NCBI GenBank assembly: GCA_964036045.1
Contig: OZ038383.1
Span: forward strand, 42,492,354 to 42,556,353
Direction: 5' to 3'
DNA length: 64,000 nucleotides
Origin: Eutreptiella sp. 'Long Island Sound 2002'
Lineage: Eukaryota > Euglenozoa > Euglenophyceae > Eutreptiales > Eutreptiaceae
The notes beneath the pieces are model-generated. The model had not been told where the DNA came from. It saw only the letters and a list, made by a program, of their open reading frames with translations, and searched no databases. The translations under genes were made by a program, and so were the position numbers. Shown piece by piece: positions 56,760-64,000 of this stretch (its first letter is position 1; each line of letters starts with the position of its first letter).

Positions 56760-57560
56760 TGTCTTTTGCATGCAGTTTTTCATATTTTCTAAGGATTTTC
56801 AGGTCAAGGTTGCGGTGGCCCGAGGGGTAAGCATACAACAACGGAGGCCTCCACCCCACCTCCTCACCAATGCAATGGTGGTTGTAGCTGCCCACACACC
56901 CTGCTAGGGGGGGCTGTACGTGGATGATGAGAGGAGAATGATGCACCCTTTGGCATGGCTGTCACACCAAAGAGACCTCACGGGGTGCCCAATCCCACAA
57001 GGTAGCCGTTTCATCCGATTTGCGTTTCGCTTCACTACCTCATGGAGTGCCCACTTCTACAAGGCGGTAGTATCAATTTAATTGTCTACACCTCCTCATG
57101 ATTGTCCTCGTCCTTGTTGTCGTCGTCAGACGGCGGTGATGAGCTAGACAAAGAAGAAGATGATCAATCCAAGTCGGTGAGCCACCTTGTGGCCATTGGT
57201 TGGCCGCAAATGTTGCTAGGGAAGTGTGCTAGGGAAGGGAAGCTGCGAAGAATGTGCACATCCCCACCCTCTTGCCCTACGCGCGCATATGTGGTAAACG
57301 TTTGTGCCTGTGATGGTGGGTTGCTGATTTCCAAAGGGGGAGGGGTTGGGGCACCCGTGGCTTTTGTCCATCATCGTGACGGCCATTTCAACCTGGCTTG
57401 GCGCCCTATCCCACAGCCACAGTAGACGGGCTCACCACAGAGTCGTTAAAGGGCTGCTGAGGTGCTGAGAATAGCACAAGGGGAAGATATAGCAGTGCCA
57501 CTTAAACAAACGAAAACGACAATGTCCAAAAGACAGCGCACTGCGCGTTGTGGGTCCCTC
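56760..57560. repeat. About 850-bp dispersed element, copy 2
   Basis: Partner of 15050-15900. The first about 320 bp and the last about 250 bp match best; the middle differs. A G run at 57881-57893 lies beyond it. Confidence 0.65.
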
Positions 57561-58042
57561 ATAGTTGGGCACGGTGCTTGAATGTTGTTGGACAAGCCCA
57601 GCGATTGTGTTGGGCACACGCATACCCCAAATCTCTGCCCAAACACATGATACAATACTCTCAGGCCACTCTCCAACAAGGCACCCGACTGGAATGGATC
57701 CACCCAAGAACAGGCCCCCCAGCACATGATAGAATATCATCCTCATGTCCCTTGCGTGCACTGGTGGTCAAGTCACCTTTGCTGCCCTTTTACTTGATGT
57801 GCTTCATGGAAGCTTCTTCCATTCGTCAAATGACTCAGCAGTTGGCAGACAAAGAATTGCAGAGAGTTGTGGTGACGCGGGGGGGGGGGGGGGGCAGGGC
57901 GGGAGTGGGGTTGGTGTAGAATCTTTTCACGGGAAACATAGTGATCACAAATTTGCTGCAAATTGTTAAAACAAAGGCACTGTTCCACAAAACAGTTAAT
58001 CAAGTTGCTTGTGAAATCGGCAGCACCACGACGCCCATGTGT
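57561..58042. other. Downstream flank of the DDB1-like gene; no gene seen
   Basis: Short plus frame with SSIRQMTQQLADKELQRVVV (about 57808-57875) is protein-like but isolated. No polyadenylation signal for the DDB1-like gene is obvious on the minus strand. Confidence 0.4.
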
Positions 58043-58105
58043 TCAAAGCGCGCGGTCGAACGGGGTCCTTGTGCATACTTCTGGTGTTGCGACGGCGGCA
58101 CAACG

Positions 58106-61100
58106 CTATGCTGTTCGCCGTTTCCTCATTGACCTCGACGGCACAGCCTCCAGCGGCCCTGATGGCACAACCTCCTGCTCAATACTGAACAAACCACCTG
58201 CAGTCGTCGTTGCGGTCCACACGAGGCCCTGAGCCTCCCCATCCTCGATGCCCAAAAGCCCAGATGCAACACTGGACACCACAACCCCCGTGGGCACCCT
58301 TGCCTCTCCAGTCACCGCAACGCCCCACTCGGCCGGTGCCCTGCTGGAGACCTGCCCTCCCTCTGAGCCCTGGTGGCTGTCACCGTGGTGCCAGATTGCG
58401 GCCGGGTCCGGTGTGCGCGAAGCCTCCAGGCGAGGGGGCTCTGCGGCAGCCCCAGCTGGGGGTGTCAGGTAGATTCGGTGGAGAACGTTGTGCGCATCGG
58501 CTGCCAGCAGCACCATCCCCGTCCCCGCAGCAACGGGCACAGACACGTGGTCTGTGAACGTGAGCCCGGCGGGGTTGCCAGACACCCACGCTGCGCTGAG
58601 TTTCAGTCCCTCCGAACGTGTCTCAGACCGTATGAGGCGGGCTGCAACAACAGACTGGTAAAGCATGGCGCACAGCAGTACGCATGTGTCCGGGTCCGCA
58701 GCCCCTGGGGGCTGAAGCATCAACAGCCGGTGGTAACAGCTCGCGGGGTGCTCCAGCACGGGGACACCGGCGTCTGGCACCGGGCGCGTGCGCACCGGAC
58801 TGCCTGCCACGGGGCAGTCTGGCGCCGGGCCAGGGGACCGCAGACAGCCAGTCGTCACAGCATCGTCGCGAGCGGTGTCCTCGATGCGCCAACAGAACAG
58901 CTGCGTCTCAGCGCCGACGCACAACAGAGCCCAGTCGGGGATGAGGCAGCAGCACGTAGGGGCCAGCGCTCCCAGAGACAGGGTCGTGAGGGGACTCAGC
59001 AGGAGCGCCTCAGCCGACCCCCGGGTGGCGTAGCCCGAGGGGACCGGCACCAACCGCCAGAGCCCGACAAAGCCAACGGGGCGATGCGGATGGCATTGGC
59101 AAACACACAGCAGCGACCCCGCCCCAAACGGGTCCGCAGCGACGTCGAGACCAGTGAAAAGAGTGTCCAGGAGACCGGACGTGATCGGAGGCGCGGCAGT
59201 GGGGGCCGAGGGGTACACCACGACGTGACTCGAGGCCGCGGTGGAATGGAATGCCAGCCCCGCGGTAGTGCGGCTGTGCGGCACGGCCTTGGGGGGGGGG
59301 CTGTTGGGGGGGGACGCCTGGCAGTGCGTCTTGGTCATCAGCACAACGACGGCCCGCGTCACGGCGTCCCAGGCAAGGAACATGGGGGTGGCTGCCGCGT
59401 CTGGCAGCGGGACCTGCTGCTGGGCCACCCGGGGCCGGAGCTCTAGCCGCCCAATCGCGAGGCAGGCTGCGTCTGCATCAGGCCCACGGAACACATAGGC
59501 TATGCTGGGGCCCTGTAAAGGGGATGGGCAGCATACGACCGACCAAAGCGCGCAGTCTGCAGACGGGGGGAGGACGCGGTGCCACTGAAGACTGTGGCTT
59601 GCACTGTCTTGGGGTGCACTGGGCTTCACGGGTGTGTCCCGAGGGTAGCACACCAGATCCTGGCTGCTGTTGCAGTACACCACCGGACGCGCTTCAGACC
59701 CCGCCTCGACCAGGCGCACAGAGACAGGGCGGTGCCCGGCGCGCGCGACCACAATGCTCCCCAGCAGCGTGGCCCTCACAGCACCACCATCCGCCACTGT
59801 TACCCACAGGCGCGTGGCCGCGACCGTGCCATCCAGCAGCCCTGCAAACAGCCACGGAGCGGCACTCTCTGCCCCGAGGGTCGCCAGCAGCAGCGAGTGC
59901 GCCCCCGCCGGGGTTGTGACGTGTGCAACAGCTGCCAGGGAGTCGCCTCCGGGCAATCCCGGTGCATACAGCGTAACGCCAGGCTCGATCCACACCCCGA
60001 GCGCCAGTAGCGGGGTGCTCAGCGCCGTGCCGCGACCAGGAGCCACGCCGTGCAGGGCGCAGCACGCCACCGGGTGCTTGACGCGCAGGCACGCCCCTGG
60101 GACGATCTTTGCGGGCGATACCGAGCACTGCAGCAGCTGCACGGTATCGTCCCACGCGACTGCGACCAACCCGTCCGCAGTGGCACAGGCATGTGTGGCG
60201 CCGGCGGGGGCGTCGATGGCGTGGCGGCACTGCAGACCCTGTGTGGCGTGCAGCAGGAGTACGGCCTCGGGCACGACCTGCATGACAAGCTCCTCCCCTT
60301 TCTTGCCACTGCACACCGCCCCAACGTGCACCGAGGACTGAGTTCTGACCAGCCCCGCAACGGCACTGGGCCCCTTCGAAGGCCCGTCCGGCTGCAGGCA
60401 CCATGCGCTCGTGCCGCGCCCGTCGCTCAGGACCAAGCGCCCAGCGGCAGAGAACAGCGCCGAATCCAATGCGACGGCGCAGTCCCCAGAAACACGGTGG
60501 AGGGACACGCCACTGACGTACCGCGCGAGAGTGCGCGCAACAGTGTCCACGCCGTACGCAACCACTTCGCCAAGTGGCGCCCGGGTCTCCAGTGCGGGCC
60601 CAGCGCCGGAGACTGGGCAGAGGCAAAGGCTGGAGATGCGGTGCACTGTGGGCAGCCTCACGCTCGCCAGCAGGGAGAAGCGGGAGGCGAGCAGCTCAAC
60701 CTGGACCACACTGAGCTGCCCGTCAGCATACCTCAATACGAGCCGGACGCGCGCCTCCATGGCGTTGCCAGATACCGCATCGAGCAGCCCGATGTCTTCA
60801 GCGCCAACGGGCGGGAGAATTGCGCGCGCGGCGCCGCTCAGCTGTGGAGTGACGATGGTGCTGGCGAGGCTGAGATACTCCGCAGCCTTTTTGGTGGTGC
60901 CAATGACGTGCGTTGCGCCGCGCTGCAACGTCAAGAGGTGCAGCATCCCGGCGCTGTCCATGAGCACGTACTGCACCGCTGTGCTGGGGGAGGGCGCGCT
61001 GAGCTCCAGGTGCGTCACAACCCGGGCTTTGACGGGCAGCCGCGCCGCCAGCCCTTTGCTGGAGAAGCACAGCACCTCCGCGTCAGAGAAGGCCAGGACC

Positions 61101-62038
61101 GGGAAGCCGTCATGGTCACCCTCGGCCGTCCCCCTTTGTGGGTCTGGGGCGGCCGGGTCAAGGGGGACAGAGGGGCTCGTGCCTGGGGGCGTGCCAGTGC
61201 GCGGGGGGGCGAGGAGGCCGGTCGTCACCCGCTGCAGGTGCGCGGTGGTCGGGTGTAGGTTGTGGACCGCCCATGGGCCCTCCTGTGCACCCACGGCCCC
61301 GAACCGGGAGGGCGGCGCCAGCGAGGGGGCGATGAGCGACACGTGGACCAGCGGGAGGTCGTAGTGCATGCAGTAGTTGTTGTACAGCACGGCCACCAAC
61401 GGAGTGCCGCTCATGGGACAGAGGCCAGGGAGGATCTGGATGGCAATCACTTGGTTGCGCTCCGTTGTGAGCGCATGCGTGTCCATCTTGATCCATTCGC
61501 GCGTGACGCGTGCGCAACCGTCGGCGTCAGCTGCCGCGCATGCGCCCCCCCTGGCGGCACGCGGCAGCCAGAGGAGGTGCACGTGTGACTGAAACAGCAC
61601 GAATGCCGCGCAGTGGGCGTAGCGGTGGTCCGGGGGCAGACGCAATGCCGACGGCGCCACGACTAAAGTGTTCCGCACGTCCGGCGGGGAGGCCTTTGGC
61701 GTCCCCTGGTCCGGAAATTCGCCGGTGTGCACGGCCCGTGGCGGCGCGGGGCCGCCGTCTGCCGGGAACACGAACACGTGGTAGCGCAAATCCGCTGTGA
61801 CGACCAAAAGCTGGTCACGGGCGGTGGGCTCTGGCAGAGGGACAAGCCATAGTACCGGGGCGTCGAGCTCAGCGCGAGACCCCACCTGCAGCGTGACGCC
61901 GGACGCGGTGTCGGACACTTCATAGAGCTCCAGCGTGCAGTACGTTGACACGGCAATGGACCCCCGTGTGCCGCTGGTGAAATGGCCGGCCGCCAGGCGC
62001 TGGGGCGCAGCAGGGGGCTGGAGCCATTCCACGCGCAT
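58106..62038 (-). CDS. DDB1/CPSF160/SF3b3-family beta-propeller protein, closest to DDB1
   Basis: ATG at 62038 gives 1310 codons without intron to TAG 58106. The longer frame seen upstream begins with TTG at 62104 and is less likely. The N-terminus MRVEWLQPP then AAGHFTSGTRGSIAVS and LELYEV follows the first propeller blade of DDB1, and LLVVTADLRYHVFVF the next. Later blocks fit the same order: AVLYNNYCMHYD, YVLMDSAGMLHLLTL, LVMQVVPEAVLLL, LLALGVWIEPGVTLYAPG, RPVSVRLVEAG, LLCVGAETQLFCWRIED, VVVSSVASGLLGIEDG. DDB1 is the adaptor of CUL4 ubiquitin ligases and acts in DNA damage recognition; CPSF160 and SF3b3 act in RNA processing. The long Pro/Ala-rich inserts make it longer than DDB1 (about 1140). 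The last helical part (about 120-150 residues) seems absent. If the TAG were read, the frame would end at TGA 58043, only 20 codons on. Confidence 0.75.
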   Translation of the reverse strand: MRVEWLQPPAAPQRLAAGHFTSGTRGSIAVSTYCTLELYEVSDTASGVTLQVGSRAELDAPVLWLVPLPEPTARDQLLVVTADLRYHVFVFPADGGPAPPRAVHTGEFPDQGTPKASPPDVRNTLVVAPSALRLPPDHRYAHCAAFVLFQSHVHLLWLPRAARGGACAAADADGCARVTREWIKMDTHALTTERNQVIAIQILPGLCPMSGTPLVAVLYNNYCMHYDLPLVHVSLIAPSLAPPSRFGAVGAQEGPWAVHNLHPTTAHLQRVTTGLLAPPRTGTPPGTSPSVPLDPAAPDPQRGTAEGDHDGFPVLAFSDAEVLCFSSKGLAARLPVKARVVTHLELSAPSPSTAVQYVLMDSAGMLHLLTLQRGATHVIGTTKKAAEYLSLASTIVTPQLSGAARAILPPVGAEDIGLLDAVSGNAMEARVRLVLRYADGQLSVVQVELLASRFSLLASVRLPTVHRISSLCLCPVSGAGPALETRAPLGEVVAYGVDTVARTLARYVSGVSLHRVSGDCAVALDSALFSAAGRLVLSDGRGTSAWCLQPDGPSKGPSAVAGLVRTQSSVHVGAVCSGKKGEELVMQVVPEAVLLLHATQGLQCRHAIDAPAGATHACATADGLVAVAWDDTVQLLQCSVSPAKIVPGACLRVKHPVACCALHGVAPGRGTALSTPLLALGVWIEPGVTLYAPGLPGGDSLAAVAHVTTPAGAHSLLLATLGAESAAPWLFAGLLDGTVAATRLWVTVADGGAVRATLLGSIVVARAGHRPVSVRLVEAGSEARPVVYCNSSQDLVCYPRDTPVKPSAPQDSASHSLQWHRVLPPSADCALWSVVCCPSPLQGPSIAYVFRGPDADAACLAIGRLELRPRVAQQQVPLPDAAATPMFLAWDAVTRAVVVLMTKTHCQASPPNSPPPKAVPHSRTTAGLAFHSTAASSHVVVYPSAPTAAPPITSGLLDTLFTGLDVAADPFGAGSLLCVCQCHPHRPVGFVGLWRLVPVPSGYATRGSAEALLLSPLTTLSLGALAPTCCCLIPDWALLCVGAETQLFCWRIEDTARDDAVTTGCLRSPGPAPDCPVAGSPVRTRPVPDAGVPVLEHPASCYHRLLMLQPPGAADPDTCVLLCAMLYQSVVAARLIRSETRSEGLKLSAAWVSGNPAGLTFTDHVSVPVAAGTGMVLLAADAHNVLHRIYLTPPAGAAAEPPRLEASRTPDPAAIWHHGDSHQGSEGGQVSSRAPAEWGVAVTGEARVPTGVVVSSVASGLLGIEDGEAQGLVWTATTTAGGLFSIEQEVVPSGPLEAVPSRSMRKRRTA

Positions 62039-62113
62039 GTGCGGAACTGGCTGCGCCCTGGAGGAGCAGGAGGGGGGGCTGGACAGTCCGTCCACCCGAA
62101 TCAAAAGGCGTCA

Positions 62114-63090
62114 CATGGAAACACTGACCCCACAATGAAACCGGAAGGACAGCGCCGGGATGGGACCACAGAAATTGGGCACCTGTGGGCCTGGGGCCAC
62201 ATGCAACACGAAAAGCTGCACCACTTGTAATCCGCTCGTCGATTCATTAGATTCGCGCTTTATGGTCTTAATGAAGGATGAACAAATTCTATTGCCTCCG
62301 GCAAGGCACCTCGAATAGAGTGCTATAACACTAGAATCCGTCAATTAGGCTAACAGTTAGCCAATCACTCAGTCAGTCCAGCAGGCAGGCATTCAGGCAG
62401 GCAGTCAGTGGGGCAGGCAAGCATGTAGGCAGAAACACCCAGTTTGGGTCTTTTGGTGGCAGCGTACATCTACAAGCAATGGTGAACCTCATGTGTGTAG
62501 GCAAAATAGTGGTTGAGTGGAAAAACAGTTCGCGGCTTGCAGCGACAATGCAGTGCTCCAACTGCAATGGATCACAGTTGTTTGGACCGTTGTTTGGCCC
62601 ACGGCTGTAAAGGGCAATAGTGCAATCTAATGCAAGAGCACCTTGTCTTCGTATTTTTGCTGTTTGCACTGGTGAAGAAGTGCATCGGAAAAATGGAGGT
62701 GGTTCCCGGTGAATCTGAAGGGTGCACGTAGTGCGGGTACCCCCCAAGAGCGATGCAAGCATGTTGGACAAATAGCGCAGAAGGCCTTTGTAATGTGCTG
62801 TTGTGCATTACCCAAAATCCCCAATATTTTGTGCAAGGTTTGTGTGGGGTTGTGCCTCCGCTGTGTCACGTTCCTTAGGTCACACATAGTCATGGTCTTG
62901 TTTGACGACCCTATTGTACCGACCCTATTGTACAATTGTTTTTTGAACCTGGCCTATATTTGTGCAAGATGGGGAGGGAAGAAACCCACTCTCTCTCAGA
63001 ATCCACCTCGATCAATAAAGGCAAGTTACCACAAAGACATGCACCAGTTGTACTGCAGGTACCCAACCAGTCTTTGTGGACACCACCCCC
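62114..63090. other. Upstream region of the DDB1-like gene; no gene seen
   Basis: Holds a GGCAGGCA-type short repeat at about 62375-62425 (CAGGCAGGCATTCAGGCAGG). No promoter element could be assigned to the minus-strand gene. Open frames are short. Confidence 0.4.
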
Positions 63091-63094
63091 TCCC

Positions 63095-63290
63095 CCCAAA
63101 GTGGAAAAGCCATCTCGAAGGGAGGTTGTTAGATCAAGTGCAAGCGCGGGCGCCATACATCCCCCTTTCTGGGCTCGTTCTTGTAAAATCATCGTTTTGT
63201 AAGACAAAATGATCCCCCAATGACTTTTTCGATTTTGAGCCCTCCATCCCCCCGTATTTTGGGTACCATTTTTTTTGGGGGGGGGATCAA
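63095..63290. repeat. Reverse-complement copy of the 1010-1135 repeat
   Basis: AGGTTGTTAGATCAAGTGCA and the following CGGGCGCCATACATCCCCC mirror the segment at 1060-1120. TTGTAAAATCATC(G)TTTTG mirrors AAAATGATGATTTTACAG at 995-1012. A T/G block and AATGACTTTTTCGAT follow. Confidence 0.6.
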
Positions 63291-63311
63291 AAATTTGTGC
63301 TTAGTGGGATT

Positions 63312-63380
63312 TGAACCCTAGTGTGCAAAACATCTGAGGGACACCCCATCACTCACCCCATCACTCGATCGGCAGTCTGG
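63312..63380 (-). other. tRNA-like or SINE fragment
   Basis: On minus, GGGTTCAAATCCCACT matches a B box and T-loop well, and a possible A box (GAGTGATGGGGTG) lies upstream, but stems pair poorly. Possible tRNA-derived repeat. Confidence 0.25.
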
Positions 63381-63549
63381 TTTTCGATTCGAATCTATGC
63401 TCGGCTGGCCACAGTGTTTAGATAGTTGTGGGTCGGGGGTCCCGGTTGGCGGTAGGCAGTAGTCGGGCTGTGTTTGGGCCGAGAGGCTGTGTTTGGTGGT
63501 GGCAGGCACATTTCTAGGAAACTCAGAAAAACTCCCCTCCCCTGTAACC

Positions 63550-63744
63550 CTAGGATCGGCACACACAAAACACAGCAAAGCTGGAATCCGAGCTTGAGCT
63601 CGAGGTTGAGCTGGAGCTCGAGCTTGAAGAAGAGCTGTTAGTGACATTGTCACCTGACGATGAACCTGGGCTGTAGACGGAGTCCGGTTCGGAGTCTGAG
63701 TCACTATTTATGTGGCCAAAAGGCAGGCCCATCTGCACTCCCAC
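63550..63744 (-). other. Serine-rich frame over a GAGCTC-type simple repeat
   Basis: A run of Ser codons comes from AGCTCGAGCTCAAGCTC-like DNA at 63595-63640. The frame SDSDSEPDSVYSPGSSSGD upstream of it is plausible for a disordered tail and may continue the coding frame at the right edge by frameshift or splicing. No function given. Confidence 0.3.
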
Positions 63745-63998
63745 ATCAGCACACCGTGTCTTAGATTGAGGGCTTGCATGTGTACCATTTTAAACACGTC
63801 CTGTATAATAAAAGCATTACACCTGTCCCATTGGCTGGTAAATCGGTCCACAATTGTACTCGAAATTTCAGATGTGTCCACAACATCCTCAGCATCCTCA
63901 TCCTTTTTTTTCTTGCCCTTCCCACGCGACCCCCTGCCCAGGCACCTGCGGTCAGACAGAAACTTGATTACACTCTGTTTGGGATCCCATACGTCAAG
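63708..63998 (-). CDS. Partial protein frame running off the right edge
   Basis: A 96-codon frame enters from the right edge: LDVWDPKQSVIKFLSDRRC, then a basic/acidic stretch (GKGKKKKDEDAEDVV), then STIVDRFTSQWDRCNAFII and on to TAA at 63708. It starts outside the window. The mix of hydrophobic and charged residues is protein-like and the middle looks like a nuclear-localisation type basic patch. No family recognised. It could be a last exon or chance. Confidence 0.35.
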   Translation of the reverse strand, partial: LDVWDPKQSVIKFLSDRRCLGRGSRGKGKKKKDEDAEDVVDTSEISSTIVDRFTSQWDRCNAFIIQDVFKMVHMQALNLRHGVLMWECRWACLLAT

Positions 63999-64000
63999 GG

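Noticed and set aside
60050-61258. 402-codon plus-strand open frame, and other long plus frames between 58373 and 61364
   Set aside because: They are antisense shadows of the DDB1-like gene in a GC-rich region and show no family features.

Overview
The window is nuclear DNA of a microbial eukaryote. The CobW-like gene has a phase-0 GT-AG intron, there is an APE-type LINE retrotransposon, and the longest intact gene belongs to the DDB1/CPSF160/SF3b3 family. Gene density is very low and most of the sequence is repeats, with many C or G homopolymer runs. The CobW-like protein carries an N-terminal extension with two hydrophobic stretches that could be a multipartite plastid presequence, so an alga with a complex plastid is plausible. 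The lineage cannot be fixed from this sequence. No rRNA, convincing tRNA, CRISPR or prokaryotic operon was found.

Layout. 1-700 is a 171-bp satellite. 2181-2387 and 13509-14285 are two exons of one minus-strand CobW/COG0523 GTPase gene, separated by an 11.1-kb intron that holds a LINE in the same orientation. The middle of that LINE (8950-11291) is inverted in place; turning it back rejoins ORF1 and ORF2 in frame at both ends. 14.3-21.8 kb is old dispersed repeats and decayed coding fragments. 21.88-33.1 kb is a stack of four unrelated tandem arrays that abut directly, dominated by about 8 kb of a 20/22-bp minisatellite. A 1.7-kb non-satellite insertion (26295-27970) sits in it, and a matching empty site exists in the same array. 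33.1-36.1 kb holds hairpins and microsatellites.

37.2-49.3 kb on the minus strand contains many protein-like reading frames (low-complexity K/E/P/A/Q-rich proteins, Cys-rich frames, a module present three times) that I do not recognise. They are broken by indels, often at homopolymers, and by in-frame stops that are almost all TAG. 49.3-58 kb is mostly non-coding with dispersed repeats. 58106-62038 (minus) is an uninterrupted 1310-codon gene of the DDB1/CPSF160/SF3b3 beta-propeller family, and a partial open frame runs off the right edge.

Only three loci are supported by recognisable protein families: the CobW-like GTPase, the LINE and the DDB1-like gene. The points most worth checking are the in-place LINE inversion, the TAG-only interruption pattern (recoding, CAG-to-TAG decay or splice acceptors), and the satellite insertion with its empty site.
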